64,000 nt of DNA, from contig CAYFFE010000001.1 of assembly GCA_964342265.1 (NCBI GenBank), positions 10,458 to 74,457 on the forward strand, given 5' to 3'. A program made the translations under genes and the position numbers. Source of the DNA: Halioxenophilus sp964342265. GTDB lineage: Bacteria; Pseudomonadota; Gammaproteobacteria; Pseudomonadales; Cellvibrionaceae. This document shows, one piece after another, positions 8,972 to 18,277 of this stretch (position 1 is its first letter; the number at the start of each line of letters is the position of its first letter). Under the pieces are notes generated by a model that was not told the origin of the DNA, made no database searches, and saw nothing but the letters and a program-made list of their open reading frames with translations.

Positions 8972-10570
8972 GTGGCCGATCTCGCCAATTTGCTGGAAAG
9001 CTTAAGTCAGCCGGCTAACGCCCCTCTGTTGAGTGGCATTTTACGTGGGGTAGAAAAAGAGAGTTTGCGGGTTACCGCCAACGGCGGCTTGGCGCACACG
9101 CCGCATCCGCATGGGTTGGGTTCGGCGTTGACTCACAGCCAAATCACCACGGATTTCAGCGAAGCGTTGTTGGAATTCATCACTTCGCCGTCCCACCAAG
9201 TAGACGCCGTGTTGGATCAGCTCTGTGCGGTTCAGCAGTTTACCTATCAGCATTTGGGCGACGAGCATTTGTGGCCGGCCAGTATGCCGTGCTTGTTGGA
9301 AGACGACGAGTCGATTCCGGTGGCCCAGTACGGTTCGTCCAATGTGGGTAAGATGAAAACCATTTACCGGCTGGGGCTTGGCAAGCGCTATGGGCGCAAG
9401 ATGCAAACCATCGCCGGCATTCACTACAACTTTTCTCTGCCCACGCCGTTTTGGGCGTTTTTGCACAACAACAGCGCCAGCACGCTGGACTTGCAGCAAT
9501 TTCGCACCAATCGCTATTTCGACTTAATTCGCAACTTCCGTCGCTACTTTTGGCTGTTGCTGTATTTATTTGGTGCCTCGCCGGCGGTGTGCGGCTGTTT
9601 TATCGAGGGTAAAAAGCACCGCTTACAACCCTGGGATAAATCTGGCGGCACGTTTTATCACCCCCACGCCACCTCGTTGCGCATGGGTGATTTGGGCTAC
9701 CAGAGCAACGCTCAGCACAGCTTGGTGGTGGATTACAATCACTTGGGCCACTATTTGCGGACCTTGTGTCAGGCCATTAACAAGCCCTACCCCGAATACA
9801 AAAAGATGGGCATTTTGGATGCCCAGGGCCAGCCGCACCAGCTCAACACTTCGCTGTTGCAAATCGAAAACGAGTTCTACAGTGCTATTCGACCCAAGCG
9901 CACCAGTCGCCCGGGCGAGACCGCGCTCACTGCGCTTTACTATCGCGGTGTGGAATACATCGAAGTGCGTTGTGTCGATCTCAACCCCTACGAGCCGTTG
10001 GGCATTGGCCGCGATCAGATGCTGTTTTTGGATATCTTTTTACTCTATTGCTGCCTATCGCCCAGCCCGCTCACCTACGAGCAGGAATACCGCGCGGTGC
10101 AAGAAAACCAGGAGCGCACGGTGTATCGCGGTCGCGATCCCGATCTTCAATTGATCGCCAACGGCCACGAGCGATCGCTCAACGACTGGGGCCGCGAATT
10201 GATGGACAAAATGGCACCCATGGCCGAATTGCTCGACAAAGCCTGTGGCGATCAGGGTTACATGGCGGCGTTGGATCAGTATCGAGCTCAGCTCAACGAG
10301 CCGGATCGTACCCTGTCGGGTCGCATTCTTAACGACATGCGTGACAAACAGCAGAGCTTTTTTGAGTTGACGATGGATTTGGCCAATAGTCACAGTGAGT
10401 TCTATCACCAGCGCGGCGTGAGTTCGGAAATTCAAACTCAGTTTAGCCAGTTGGCCGAGCAGTCCCTGGCTAAGCAGGCCGAGATTGAAGCTGGCGATCA
10501 CCAAAGCTTTGACGACTACCTGCGCGATTACTACGAGCAGTACGATTTCTGCTCGCGCGCTCAGTTTTAA
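8972..10570 (+). CDS. gshA: Glutamate-cysteine ligase
   Basis: The first enzyme of glutathione synthesis, which ligates Glu and Cys using ATP in the cytoplasm. The GTG at 8972 is chosen because AGGAG lies 5 nt upstream; the longer frame from the GTG at 8951 would place that site inside the gene. The protein is 532 residues, near the usual length of the proteobacterial GshA type. Family features include GVEKESLRV near the N-terminus, TTDFSEALLEFIT, and YRGVEYIEVRCVDLNPYEP in the core. acpH follows after 8 nt, so the two are probably cotranscribed. The call is secure. Confidence 0.96.
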   Translation: MADLANLLESLSQPANAPLLSGILRGVEKESLRVTANGGLAHTPHPHGLGSALTHSQITTDFSEALLEFITSPSHQVDAVLDQLCAVQQFTYQHLGDEHLWPASMPCLLEDDESIPVAQYGSSNVGKMKTIYRLGLGKRYGRKMQTIAGIHYNFSLPTPFWAFLHNNSASTLDLQQFRTNRYFDLIRNFRRYFWLLLYLFGASPAVCGCFIEGKKHRLQPWDKSGGTFYHPHATSLRMGDLGYQSNAQHSLVVDYNHLGHYLRTLCQAINKPYPEYKKMGILDAQGQPHQLNTSLLQIENEFYSAIRPKRTSRPGETALTALYYRGVEYIEVRCVDLNPYEPLGIGRDQMLFLDIFLLYCCLSPSPLTYEQEYRAVQENQERTVYRGRDPDLQLIANGHERSLNDWGRELMDKMAPMAELLDKACGDQGYMAALDQYRAQLNEPDRTLSGRILNDMRDKQQSFFELTMDLANSHSEFYHQRGVSSEIQTQFSQLAEQSLAKQAEIEAGDHQSFDDYLRDYYEQYDFCSRAQF

Positions 10571-10578
10571 CGACGGCA

Positions 10579-11202
10579 GTGAACTACCTAGCCCATTTGC
10601 TGTTGTCGGGCGATGAGCCCGAGCATCAAGTGGGTGGTTTGTTGGGGGATTTTGTTAAGGGTCGGCTACAGGGGCAATTGCCACTGGCGTTAGAGCAGGG
10701 TATTTGGCTACATCGCCAACTGGATGCTTACAGCGATCGTCACCCGCACTTTAAAGCGAGCCAAGCGCGATTGGGCAGTGACCATCGCCGTATTGCCGGT
10801 GTGCTGTTGGATTTGATGCTCGATCACTTTCTTGCCAAACATTGGGGCGATTTTCACGGTCAACCGCTGGAACATTACACGGCGCGATTTTATCAACGCA
10901 TGGCCGCCATCAACGCGCCCTTGCCCGTCAACGCCAAACGCTGGCTCCGGTTCGCCGAGCCGGCGGATTTACTGGCTCAATACCAATACTTTGAGCAATT
11001 GCAGCCCATACTCGAACGCATGGACGCCCGCCGTCCTCGGTCGTTGGGGTTGGCCCGTGGCTTCGACGGATTGGCGGAGAACTACACGCTGCTTGAGGCC
11101 GACTTTTTTAATTTAATGCCCCTACTGCATGAGCGGGCTGGCGAATTGCTGCAACAGTTGCCCGAGAACTTTAGTACTGATGCGGCTAGCGCTGAACAAT
11201 AA
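10579..11202 (+). CDS. acpH: Acyl carrier protein phosphodiesterase
   Basis: A 207-residue protein of the DUF479/AcpH family, which removes the 4'-phosphopantetheine group from acyl carrier protein. The N-terminus MNYLAHLLLSG and GGLLGDFVKGRL are typical, as are the HRQLDAYSDRHP and LLDLMLDHFLAKHW segments with conserved His/Asp residues of the HD-like metal site. It starts with GTG at 10579, 8 nt after gshA, with no strong Shine-Dalgarno sequence, so coupling to gshA is likely. The last 17 nt overlap the convergent fliL-like gene. Confidence 0.88.
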   Translation: MNYLAHLLLSGDEPEHQVGGLLGDFVKGRLQGQLPLALEQGIWLHRQLDAYSDRHPHFKASQARLGSDHRRIAGVLLDLMLDHFLAKHWGDFHGQPLEHYTARFYQRMAAINAPLPVNAKRWLRFAEPADLLAQYQYFEQLQPILERMDARRPRSLGLARGFDGLAENYTLLEADFFNLMPLLHERAGELLQQLPENFSTDAASAEQ

Positions 11203-11629
11203 AGTTATCAAAATACAAATCCACCACGCCGCTTTCGCCTTCCTCGGCTTCCAAAACGGAATGCACTTCGGCCAAGGCTGCCTTGCGTAAAATTTCCTTG
11301 CCTTGCTGCGTGTTGATGGCCTCCTCGGTTTGTTTGCTCAGCAACAGCACCAGGTTATTGCGAATGTAGGGCAGATGATGGCGTACCTTATTGCCGGAGA
11401 TGGTGTCTTTCACTCGCAGGGTAATATCGGCTTTAATGTAGCGCATGCGGCCTGGGCCGCCAAAATTAACAATAAAAGAAGGTTTGATTGGAATGTACAC
11501 CGCCGAGGGGGGCGAGTGTGCTTCTTCGCCGCCTTCTCCGCCCTCGGCTTCGGCCTCCTGTGCCCATACCGGTGAAACCAACAGGGTGGTGATGATGAGA
11601 GTGAGTATTCGTCGGATAATCAGGGTCAT
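11186..11629 (-). CDS. Orphan FliL-like protein with signal peptide
   Basis: A 147-residue protein resembling flagellar FliL. It has a signal sequence (ILTLIITTLLVSPVWA, cleavage before QEAEAE), an acidic Gly/Glu-rich linker, then the FliL-type domain: YIPIKPSFIVNFGGPGRMRY, IKADITLRVKD, and the C-terminal VDLYFDNFIVQ. True FliL keeps an uncleaved N-terminal helix; here the AQ-type junction suggests export, so the protein may be periplasmic or signal-anchored. No flagellar gene is nearby. It converges on acpH with a 17-nt overlap and diverges from dsbB. The function is unknown; it may be a stator- or stomatin-associated paralogue. Confidence 0.75.
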   Translation of the reverse strand: MTLIIRRILTLIITTLLVSPVWAQEAEAEGGEGGEEAHSPPSAVYIPIKPSFIVNFGGPGRMRYIKADITLRVKDTISGNKVRHHLPYIRNNLVLLLSKQTEEAINTQQGKEILRKAALAEVHSVLEAEEGESGVVDLYFDNFIVQR

Positions 11630-11696
11630 ATCGTCGGGTTCGTCCTCTGTAAATCAGTTAAACTGCGCTCAAATCACGCGAAGGAATGACATAACA

Positions 11697-12200
11697 ATGC
11701 AAATAAATGCTTGGTTACCCGGAATTCGTCTCACCAACGCCATTTTGGTGTTGGGCACGGCCGGGCTTATTGGCGTCGGCCTGTATTTTCAATACGCACT
11801 GGGATTAAACCCCTGTGCTCTGTGTATTACGCAACGTATTTTTATTATAGCTGTTGGATTGGTGGCTGCTGTGGCGGCGATCGTCGGTTTTAAACACTGG
11901 CCGAGGCGTTTGTGTGCCGCCTTGGGGGCCATTTTTGCCATTATTGGTGGCAGCTTTTCGGCTCGGCAGTTGTGGTTACAAAGTCTGCCCGAAAACCAAC
12001 AGCCCGCCTGTGGCCCCTCGCTGGGTTACATTATGGATACCTTTCCCCTGCAGGAGGCCTTCTCGGTATTGCTGCGCGGCGACGGCAACTGCGCCGAGGT
12101 GGTGTGGACTTTCCTAGGCATTAGCATTCCCGGTTGGACTCTGGTGGCGTTTATCGGTTTGGCTTTGATCAACGTCTGGCAGTTACTGCGCAAAGCTTAG
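11697..12200 (+). CDS. dsbB: Disulfide bond formation protein DsbB
   Basis: A 167-residue inner-membrane quinone reductase that reoxidises DsbA. The first redox pair is C40-x-x-C43 (NPCALC) and the second is C105 with C132 in the second periplasmic loop (QQPACGP, DGNCAEV). Four membrane helices are visible. It starts at the ATG at 11697; a longer frame running back to 11445 is spurious because it lies over the opposite-strand gene. Its usual partner DsbA is not in the window; the DsbA-fold gene at 59912 lacks the second active-site Cys. The cid genes follow after 14 nt. Confidence 0.95.
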   Translation: MQINAWLPGIRLTNAILVLGTAGLIGVGLYFQYALGLNPCALCITQRIFIIAVGLVAAVAAIVGFKHWPRRLCAALGAIFAIIGGSFSARQLWLQSLPENQQPACGPSLGYIMDTFPLQEAFSVLLRGDGNCAEVVWTFLGISIPGWTLVAFIGLALINVWQLLRKA

Positions 12201-12214
12201 TATCGAGCAATTCC

Positions 12215-12553
12215 ATGATGGTAAAAGGCCTAATTTGGCTGTTGGTGTTTCAGTTTGTGGGCGTGTTGGTGGCCGATTTAATGGGCTGGATCGTGCCGGG
12301 CCCGGTAATCGGCATGGCGCTGCTGTTTGTTTTATTGCTGATGATTAAAACGCCGCCCGCCCTGAGCCAAGTAAGCGAACCCATCATTAAGCACATTGCT
12401 CTGTTGTTTTTGCCGCCCAGCGCCGGATTGTTCTTTCTGCCCGACAGCATTTACCAACAGTGGCTGGCACTGGCCGCCGCCATGGTGGTGGGCACGGCCA
12501 TTTCCATTACCGTGTGCGCGTTGTTATTAAAGTGGATGTGTCGGCAAACGTGA
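12215..12553 (+). CDS. cidA: CidA/LrgA holin-like protein
   Basis: A 112-residue membrane protein with four hydrophobic helices. It has the LrgA/CidA signature: GLIWLLVFQFVGVLVADLMG, then VPGPVIGMALLFVLL, and FLPPSAGLFFLP. The family is holin-like and works with the LrgB/CidB protein, affecting autolysis and export of pyruvate or other small metabolites. Two adjacent ATGs (12215, 12218) are possible; the first is given. The stop overlaps the next gene as GTGA, the usual coupling of this gene pair. Confidence 0.9.
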   Translation: MMVKGLIWLLVFQFVGVLVADLMGWIVPGPVIGMALLFVLLLMIKTPPALSQVSEPIIKHIALLFLPPSAGLFFLPDSIYQQWLALAAAMVVGTAISITVCALLLKWMCRQT

Positions 12554-13260
12554 ATTGGGATCTGATTAAAGACAACGTGGATTCGCCGCTGGTGAGCGCA
12601 CTGCTCACCTTGGTGGCGTTTCAAATTGGCCTGTCGTTGTATCGCCTATCGGGCAACAAAGTGGGCTTGCATCCGGTGTTGGTGGGTGCGTTGGTGATTG
12701 CCGGCGGACTTAAATTAATGGGCTTGTCCTATCCAACTTACCTCGCCAATTGCGGTGTGGTGATGTTCTTCTTGGGGCCGTTGATTGTCGCTTTAGCCGT
12801 ACCCTTGCGCGCCGAGTTAATGGCTTTGCGCGGCATTGCCGTGCCGGCGTTAATCACTGTGTTGGTGGGCAGTTTCGTCGCGCCGCTGGCCGCCATTGGC
12901 TGCGCTTGGCTGGCCGGGGCGGACGAGCAAGTATTGCTGAGCTTGGTGCCCAAATCGGTGACCAGCCCCATTGCGATCAACCTCTCCGAAATCGTTGGCG
13001 GTTTAATGGCACTGAGTGCCGCGATTACCGTGTTTACCGGCGTTATTGGCGCGTTTATGGCACCGTTTATTTTTAAATGGGTGGGTCTCACCGATGACCG
13101 ATTACAAGGACTGGTGCTCGGCATAAATTGCCACGGCTTGGGCACCTCCCGAGCGTTTGAAATCAGTGTGCGCTGCGGTGCCTTGGCCGGGCTCGGTATG
13201 GGGCTAACCGGTTGTTTTAGCGCCTTTATGCTGCCTTATTTGGCTCTTGAGTTGTTTTAA
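12550..13260 (+). CDS. cidB: CidB/LrgB family membrane protein
   Basis: The partner of CidA, with 236 residues if translation starts at the GTG at 12550, which forms a 4-nt overlap with the cidA stop. GTGs at 12532 and 12538 are alternatives. It is polytopic, with the LrgB hallmark PKSVTSPIAINLSEIVGG and near the C-terminus GINCHGLGTSRAF. It acts in the inner membrane with CidA. Its stop is directly followed by the tlyA ATG, so the run dsbB-cidA-cidB-tlyA may be one transcript. Confidence 0.9.
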   Translation: MNWDLIKDNVDSPLVSALLTLVAFQIGLSLYRLSGNKVGLHPVLVGALVIAGGLKLMGLSYPTYLANCGVVMFFLGPLIVALAVPLRAELMALRGIAVPALITVLVGSFVAPLAAIGCAWLAGADEQVLLSLVPKSVTSPIAINLSEIVGGLMALSAAITVFTGVIGAFMAPFIFKWVGLTDDRLQGLVLGINCHGLGTSRAFEISVRCGALAGLGMGLTGCFSAFMLPYLALELF

Positions 13261-14037
13261 ATGGCCGGTGATTCCAGCAAGTCAAAACGGGCCGATCAAC
13301 TACTGGTGGAGCAAAATTTGGCTGCCTCCCGCGCCCAGGCCTCGCGCTTGATCAAAGCGGATGCCGTACAAGTGCAGCAGGCGGGCCAGTGGCAGTTGGT
13401 GCAAAAACCCTCCCAGCCTCTGTTTGCCGACAGCGTTTTGCGCGTGCTCGACAATACCGAAACCCAATACGTATCGCGCGGCGGCCACAAGCTGGCGCGG
13501 GCGTTGGATGCCTCGAATACAATCGTCGATGGCTGCACCGCGCTGGATGTGGGTCAGTCCACCGGCGGCTTTACCGATTGCTTGTTGAGTCGCGGCGCCC
13601 GCCAAGTTGTGGGGGTGGATGTGGGCCGCGATCAATTGGCCGAGCGGCTGCGCTTGGATGCGCGCGTGGTGTGTTTGGAAGGCATTAACGCGCGCAACTT
13701 GCCGAGCGAACAACTGCTGGCCTACGCGCCGGGCGGCTTCGATTTGGCCGTTATGGACGTATCGTTTATCTCCCAAACCCTTATTTTGCCCAACCTGCCC
13801 GATTTGCTGAAACCGGGTGGCGTTTTGCTGAGTTTGGTAAAGCCCCAGTTCGAAGTGGGCAAAGACAACATCGGCAAAGGCGGTTTGGTGCGCGACGAGC
13901 GTTTGTACCCCGCGGTGCAAGACAAGATCGTGCGTTGTTTGCAGTCGCTGGACTTTACCGTGCAGCACTATTTACCCAGCCCCATCGAAGGCGGCGACGG
14001 CAACCGCGAATTTCTGGTGGTGGCCCGTCGCTCCTAA
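13261..14037 (+). CDS. tlyA: TlyA-family rRNA (cytidine-2'-O)-methyltransferase
   Basis: A 258-residue protein. It has an N-terminal S4 RNA-binding domain (RADQLLVEQNLAASRAQASR) and an FtsJ-like SAM methyltransferase domain: YVSRGGHKLARAL, then the SAM motif ALDVGQSTGGFTDCLL, DVSFISQTLILPNL and LVKPQFEVG. Members methylate ribosomal RNA riboses; older names call it hemolysin A. It begins at the ATG immediately after the cidB stop (no gap). Length is typical. Whether it methylates 16S and 23S or only 23S cannot be read from the sequence. Confidence 0.92.
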   Translation: MAGDSSKSKRADQLLVEQNLAASRAQASRLIKADAVQVQQAGQWQLVQKPSQPLFADSVLRVLDNTETQYVSRGGHKLARALDASNTIVDGCTALDVGQSTGGFTDCLLSRGARQVVGVDVGRDQLAERLRLDARVVCLEGINARNLPSEQLLAYAPGGFDLAVMDVSFISQTLILPNLPDLLKPGGVLLSLVKPQFEVGKDNIGKGGLVRDERLYPAVQDKIVRCLQSLDFTVQHYLPSPIEGGDGNREFLVVARRS

Positions 14038-14074
14038 GCGCGTTAACAATTAGCGCCCCGCTCCCAAGCGCCTC

Positions 14075-14083
14075 TGATACAAT
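14075..14083 (+). promoter_or_regulatory. Possible extended -10 promoter of uvrD
   Basis: TGATACAAT matches an extended -10 element (TG, one base, TACAAT) 8 bp before the uvrD ATG. This would give a very short or absent leader. No good -35 is seen upstream, as expected for extended -10 promoters. Sequence resemblance only. Confidence 0.35.
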
Positions 14084-14091
14084 GCCCCGCC

Positions 14092-16254
14092 ATGGACGTA
14101 TCGCACTTAATTGATCATCTCAACCCCGCCCAGCGCCAGGCCGTTTCCAGCGAGCCCGGCCATCAGTTGATTCTCGCGGGTGCCGGCTCCGGTAAAACGC
14201 GGGTGCTGGTGCACCGCATCGCCTGGTTGATTCAGGTGGCCGGCCACTCGCCGCACTCAATTTTAGCCGTGACCTTTACCAACAAGGCGGCGCGGGAAAT
14301 GCGCGCGCGCATCGAAGAGCTGCTCGGCATTAACCCGCGCGGCATGTGGGTGGGTACTTTCCACGGTATTGCTCATCGATTGCTGCAGGCGCACTGGTCG
14401 GACGCCGGCCTAAGCCAGAATTTTCAGATTCTCGACAGCGACGATCAACTGCGACTGATCAAACGCATTTACGGCGAGCTGCACATCGACGAAAAAAAAT
14501 GGCCGGCGCGTATGGCCGCCTCCTACATCAACGGCTACAAAGACGAAGGCCGGCGCGCGGCGCACATTCCCGAGAGCGCCGATCTCTACGAGCGCACCAT
14601 GCTGGCGGTGTATCGCGAATACGAAGACGCCTGCAATCGTTCGAGCCTGGTGGATTTTGGCGAGCTGCTGCTACGCGCCCACGAGCTGTGGTTGCATCAC
14701 CCGGCGCTGCTTAAGCATTATCAAGAGCGTTTCCCGTTTATTTTGGTGGACGAATTCCAAGACACTAACACCATTCAATACGCCTGGTTGCGAGTGTTGG
14801 CCGGCAGCAATTGCTGGGTTACGGCCGTGGGCGACGACGATCAGTCTATTTACGGTTGGCGCGGTGCCAAAATCGAAAACATTCAGCAGTTTGATCGAGA
14901 TTTTCCCGGCACCGAAACCATTCGCCTGGAACAAAACTACCGCTCCACAGGCACCATTTTACGTGCGGCCAATGGTGTGATTCAGCACAATTTTGGCCGC
15001 TTGGGTAAAACCCTGCGCACCGACGGCGAAGACGGCGAAGCCATTAGCCTGTACGCCGGCTTTAACGAGCAGGACGAAGCCCGGTTTATTGTCGATCAAT
15101 TGCAAAGCTGGACGGCCAAAGGCAATCGTCGCGAATCGGTGGCCATTTTGTACCGCTCCAACGCCCAATCGCGAGTGTTGGAAGAGGCGCTACTGCGCGA
15201 ATCGGTGCCCTATCGCATCTACGGCGGCCAACGCTTCTACGACCGTCTGGAAATCAAAAACGCCCTGGCCTACCTGCGCCTATTGGTTAATCGCGACGAC
15301 GATTCCGCCCTGGAGCGCATAATCAACACGCCCACGCGCGGCATTGGCGGCAAAACCCTGGATGACATTCGCCTGTTTGCCCGGGAACAGGGCTGCTCAC
15401 TGTGGCAGGCTTCGGCCAAGATGTTGGCCAATGGTGTGTTCAGCAAGCGTGCCGGCAACGCTTTGCTGGCTTTTCGCGAGCTGATCGAGCAGTTGAGCCA
15501 CTACACCGAGGAGCCCCTGGATGGCTTGGTGGAGCGCGTCTTGGAGGCCTCCGGTTTGCTGGAATTTCACGCCAAAGAAAAAGGCGAAAAGGGCCAGGCG
15601 CGCAAAGAAAACCTCGAAGAAATGGTCAGTGCCTGCGGCCAATTTATGCTCGAAGACATCGAGCAAGACCCGCTCACAGCCTTTCTAGCTCAGGCTGCGC
15701 TGGATGCCGGCGACGAACAAGCCGACGAATTCGAAGACGCCGTGCAACTCATGACATTGCACTCGGCCAAGGGCTTGGAGTTTCCTCTGGTGTTTATCGC
15801 CGGTGCGGAAGAGAATTTATTCCCCCATAAAATGTCGGTGGAAGACCCGGATCGGCTCGAAGAAGAGCGCCGACTGGCCTATGTGGGAATTACCCGTGCC
15901 ATGACTAAGTTGGTGCTTACTTACGCCGAAACCCGGCGCATTCATGGCAAAGAAAGCTTTAATAGCGTCTCGCGCTTTGTTAAGGAAATCCCCGACGACT
16001 GTCTGCAAGAAGTGCGCTTAAAGTCCACCGTAGCTCGCCCGGGCAACTTTAACGCCGCACCGGGCAGTCGTTTCAGCGATGACCCCAGCGAATCGGGTTT
16101 CAGTTTGGGCCAGCGGGTGTTGCATCCGATTTTTGGCGAGGGGGTAATCATGCATTGCGAGGGCACCGGGCCCAACAGCCGCATTCAAATCAACTTCGAC
16201 GATGTGGGCAATAAGTGGCTGGTGATGCAATACGCCAAACTGCAACCGGCCTAA
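14092..16254 (+). CDS. uvrD: DNA helicase II UvrD
   Basis: A 720-residue superfamily 1A 3'-5' helicase. Motifs in order: LNPAQRQAV (Q motif), AGAGSGKTRVL (Walker A), TFTNKAAREM (Ia), VDEFQDTN (II), VGDDDQSIYGWRGA (III), EQNYRS (IV), TLHSAKGLEFP (V) and YVGITRAM (VI). The C-terminal FGEGVIMHCEGTGPNSRIQI matches the Tudor-like tail of UvrD that contacts RNA polymerase, which separates it from the Rep-type helicase at 35501. It acts in nucleotide excision and mismatch repair. The gene is probably under its own promoter. Confidence 0.97.
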   Translation: MDVSHLIDHLNPAQRQAVSSEPGHQLILAGAGSGKTRVLVHRIAWLIQVAGHSPHSILAVTFTNKAAREMRARIEELLGINPRGMWVGTFHGIAHRLLQAHWSDAGLSQNFQILDSDDQLRLIKRIYGELHIDEKKWPARMAASYINGYKDEGRRAAHIPESADLYERTMLAVYREYEDACNRSSLVDFGELLLRAHELWLHHPALLKHYQERFPFILVDEFQDTNTIQYAWLRVLAGSNCWVTAVGDDDQSIYGWRGAKIENIQQFDRDFPGTETIRLEQNYRSTGTILRAANGVIQHNFGRLGKTLRTDGEDGEAISLYAGFNEQDEARFIVDQLQSWTAKGNRRESVAILYRSNAQSRVLEEALLRESVPYRIYGGQRFYDRLEIKNALAYLRLLVNRDDDSALERIINTPTRGIGGKTLDDIRLFAREQGCSLWQASAKMLANGVFSKRAGNALLAFRELIEQLSHYTEEPLDGLVERVLEASGLLEFHAKEKGEKGQARKENLEEMVSACGQFMLEDIEQDPLTAFLAQAALDAGDEQADEFEDAVQLMTLHSAKGLEFPLVFIAGAEENLFPHKMSVEDPDRLEEERRLAYVGITRAMTKLVLTYAETRRIHGKESFNSVSRFVKEIPDDCLQEVRLKSTVARPGNFNAAPGSRFSDDPSESGFSLGQRVLHPIFGEGVIMHCEGTGPNSRIQINFDDVGNKWLVMQYAKLQPA

Positions 16255-16311
16255 CGCGCGGACGATTACCGTTTAAAAACTTCGAACAATAAATTTAAAA
16301 GGGAAGTATTT

Positions 16312-17460
16312 ATGTCTGATTCTCGGACCGAAGCCCAGCGCTTAATGCCGGCACTGGTGGTGGCCTTGGTGGCGCTGGTGATGGTTTTGTTTGGCTTGTA
16401 CATCAATGAGGTGATTAAAAAACCGGTCTCCGATGGCAGCAAGGGTCAGGATTTGGCCACCAGTAACGAAGTTTTTCACTGGAAGTTGGTTACCACCTGG
16501 CCGAAAAACTTTCCGGGCCTGGGCACCGCGCCCGAAACCTTCGCCCGCTTAGCCAGCGAGCTCAGTAACGGCCGCCTGCAAATTAAGGTGCATGGCGCGG
16601 GTGAGTTGGTGCCGGCACTGGGGGTGTTCGATGCGGTGTCGTCCGGCAGTGTGCAAATGGGCCACGGTGCGTCTTACTACTGGAAAGGCAAGGTGCCCGC
16701 GGCGGTGTTTTACACCACCGTTCCTTTTGGCATGAACGCCCAGGAAACCAACGGTTGGATCAACTTTGGTGGCGGTATGGAACTGTGGCGCGAAATCTAC
16801 GAGCCGTTTAATTTGATTCCCTTCCAAGGTGGCAACACCGGCGTGCAAATGGGCGGCTGGTACAACACCAAAATCGAATCGCTCGACGACATCAAAGGCG
16901 TAAAAATGCGCATTCCGGGTTTGGGCGGCGAGGTTTGGTCGCGCGCTGGCGGTGTTTCGGTAACGCTGGCCGGCAACGAGCTGTACACATCCCTGCAAAC
17001 CGGGGTCATCGACGCCACTGAATGGGTGGGGCCCTACAACGACTTGGCCATGGGGTTTCATCAGGTGGCCAATTACTACTACTACCCAGGCTGGCACGAA
17101 CCGGGTGCGATGTTGGAATTTATCGTCAACAAAGATGCCTATGAAACACTGCCGCAAGATTTGCAAGCCATCATCGAAGTGGCCACCATCGCGGCCAACC
17201 AATTGATGCTCGACCAATTTACCGGGGCCAACAACGCCGCACTGAAAGAATTAACCGAGCAACACGAGGTGGAGCTGTTGGCCTACCCAGACGACGTTCT
17301 CAAAGAATTTAAAGCCATCGCTGCCGATGTGTATCGCGATATTTCCGCCAAGGATCCTCAGTTTGCTAAGGTGTATGAGAGCTACTCGGCGTTTCAGGAG
17401 CAAGTGAGCGACTATCATTTGATTTCTGAAGAGGCTTACTACCGGGCTCGCAAGCAGTAA
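16312..17460 (+). CDS. dctP: TRAP transporter solute-binding protein, 2-oxoacid (TakP) type
   Basis: A 382-residue periplasmic solute receptor of the DctP fold. The start ATG has AAAAGGGAAG upstream. The N-terminal helix (residues 12-32, LMPALVVALVALVMVLFGL) lacks an obvious cleavage site, so the protein may stay anchored. The core KLVTTWPKNFPGLGT, the GVKMRIPGLGGEVWSRAGG segment and DATEWVGPYND resemble the TakP/lactate receptor group, where the Glu-Trp pair and the Arg bind the carboxylate and a cation. The membrane subunits DctQ and DctM are 2-4 kb away on the other strand, so the transporter is split into two transcripts. Ligand assignment is inference. Confidence 0.88.
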   Translation: MSDSRTEAQRLMPALVVALVALVMVLFGLYINEVIKKPVSDGSKGQDLATSNEVFHWKLVTTWPKNFPGLGTAPETFARLASELSNGRLQIKVHGAGELVPALGVFDAVSSGSVQMGHGASYYWKGKVPAAVFYTTVPFGMNAQETNGWINFGGGMELWREIYEPFNLIPFQGGNTGVQMGGWYNTKIESLDDIKGVKMRIPGLGGEVWSRAGGVSVTLAGNELYTSLQTGVIDATEWVGPYNDLAMGFHQVANYYYYPGWHEPGAMLEFIVNKDAYETLPQDLQAIIEVATIAANQLMLDQFTGANNAALKELTEQHEVELLAYPDDVLKEFKAIAADVYRDISAKDPQFAKVYESYSAFQEQVSDYHLISEEAYYRARKQ

Positions 17461-17578
17461 GCTCCACCTGAGACGATTGATGAATACAAGACTGGCAATT
17501 ACCAAGTGATATTACTTATCATTTAGCACCGACTCGCAATCTCTGTTGAGCACCGGTGTCTGCATCATTGGAGTCTGT

Positions 17579-18253
17579 ATGTATGCGTTAAATTTGCAAA
17601 CCCTACGCGCGCTGTTTAAAAAAGACCGCAAGCGCTCGGTACCCGAAGAACTGGTAAACTCCATCTCCCACGGTGTGGGCGCGCTGGTAAGCATTGCCGC
17701 GGCCACCCTACTGATCGCCATGGCCAGCGTCGAAACCGATGTTTGGACCATCGTCGCGGTGTCCATTTACGGGGGCAGTTTGTTTTTGCTGTATTTATCC
17801 TCCACGCTCTACCACAGCATTCCATTTCCGCGCGCTAAAAAGGTACTGCGGCTGATGGATCACTGTGCGATTTACCTGCTGATCGCCGGCACTTACACGC
17901 CGTTTTTATTGGTGAGTATTCGCGGGCCGCTGGGTTGGAGTCTGTTTGCGTTGGTGTGGGTGCTGGCGATTGTCGGTATCACCATCAAACTGACCGCGCG
18001 CGGTAAGCTGCACGGATTGCACGTGTTTAACTACATCGTTATGGGTTGGGTTGGCATCGTCGCCGCACCTAAACTGGCGGCGGCCCTGTCGCCGTTAACG
18101 GCCGATTTAGTGTTGGCCGGGGGAATTGTGTATACCGCGGGGGTTATTTTCTACGCCCTCGATCGACTACCTTACGCTCATTCAATTTGGCATATTTTTG
18201 TGCTGGGCGGCTCTTGCTGCCATTACATCGCCATTTATAACGATATGGTTTGA
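17579..18253 (+). CDS. Hemolysin III / YqfA family membrane protein
   Basis: 224 residues from the ATG at 17579, which has TTGGAG 7 nt upstream; a TTG at 17546 is less likely. It is a seven-helix PAQR/HlyIII family protein: EELVNSISHGVGALVSI near the N-terminus, STLYHSIPFPRAK, LRLMDHCAIYLLIAGTYTP, and the final HSIWHIFVLGGSCCHYIAI with the conserved His residues of the metal site. The hemolysin name is historical. It converges with the lipoyl-domain gene; stops are only 24 bp apart and no terminator is seen between them. Confidence 0.9.
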   Translation: MYALNLQTLRALFKKDRKRSVPEELVNSISHGVGALVSIAAATLLIAMASVETDVWTIVAVSIYGGSLFLLYLSSTLYHSIPFPRAKKVLRLMDHCAIYLLIAGTYTPFLLVSIRGPLGWSLFALVWVLAIVGITIKLTARGKLHGLHVFNYIVMGWVGIVAAPKLAAALSPLTADLVLAGGIVYTAGVIFYALDRLPYAHSIWHIFVLGGSCCHYIAIYNDMV

Positions 18254-18277
18254 TGTTGGGTTAGGTTGTTAGTGGCT

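Noticed and set aside
14092..16254. Second helicase of the UvrD class as a possible defence gene
   Set aside because: Both helicases fit housekeeping UvrD and Rep by motifs and length; no defence partner genes are adjacent.
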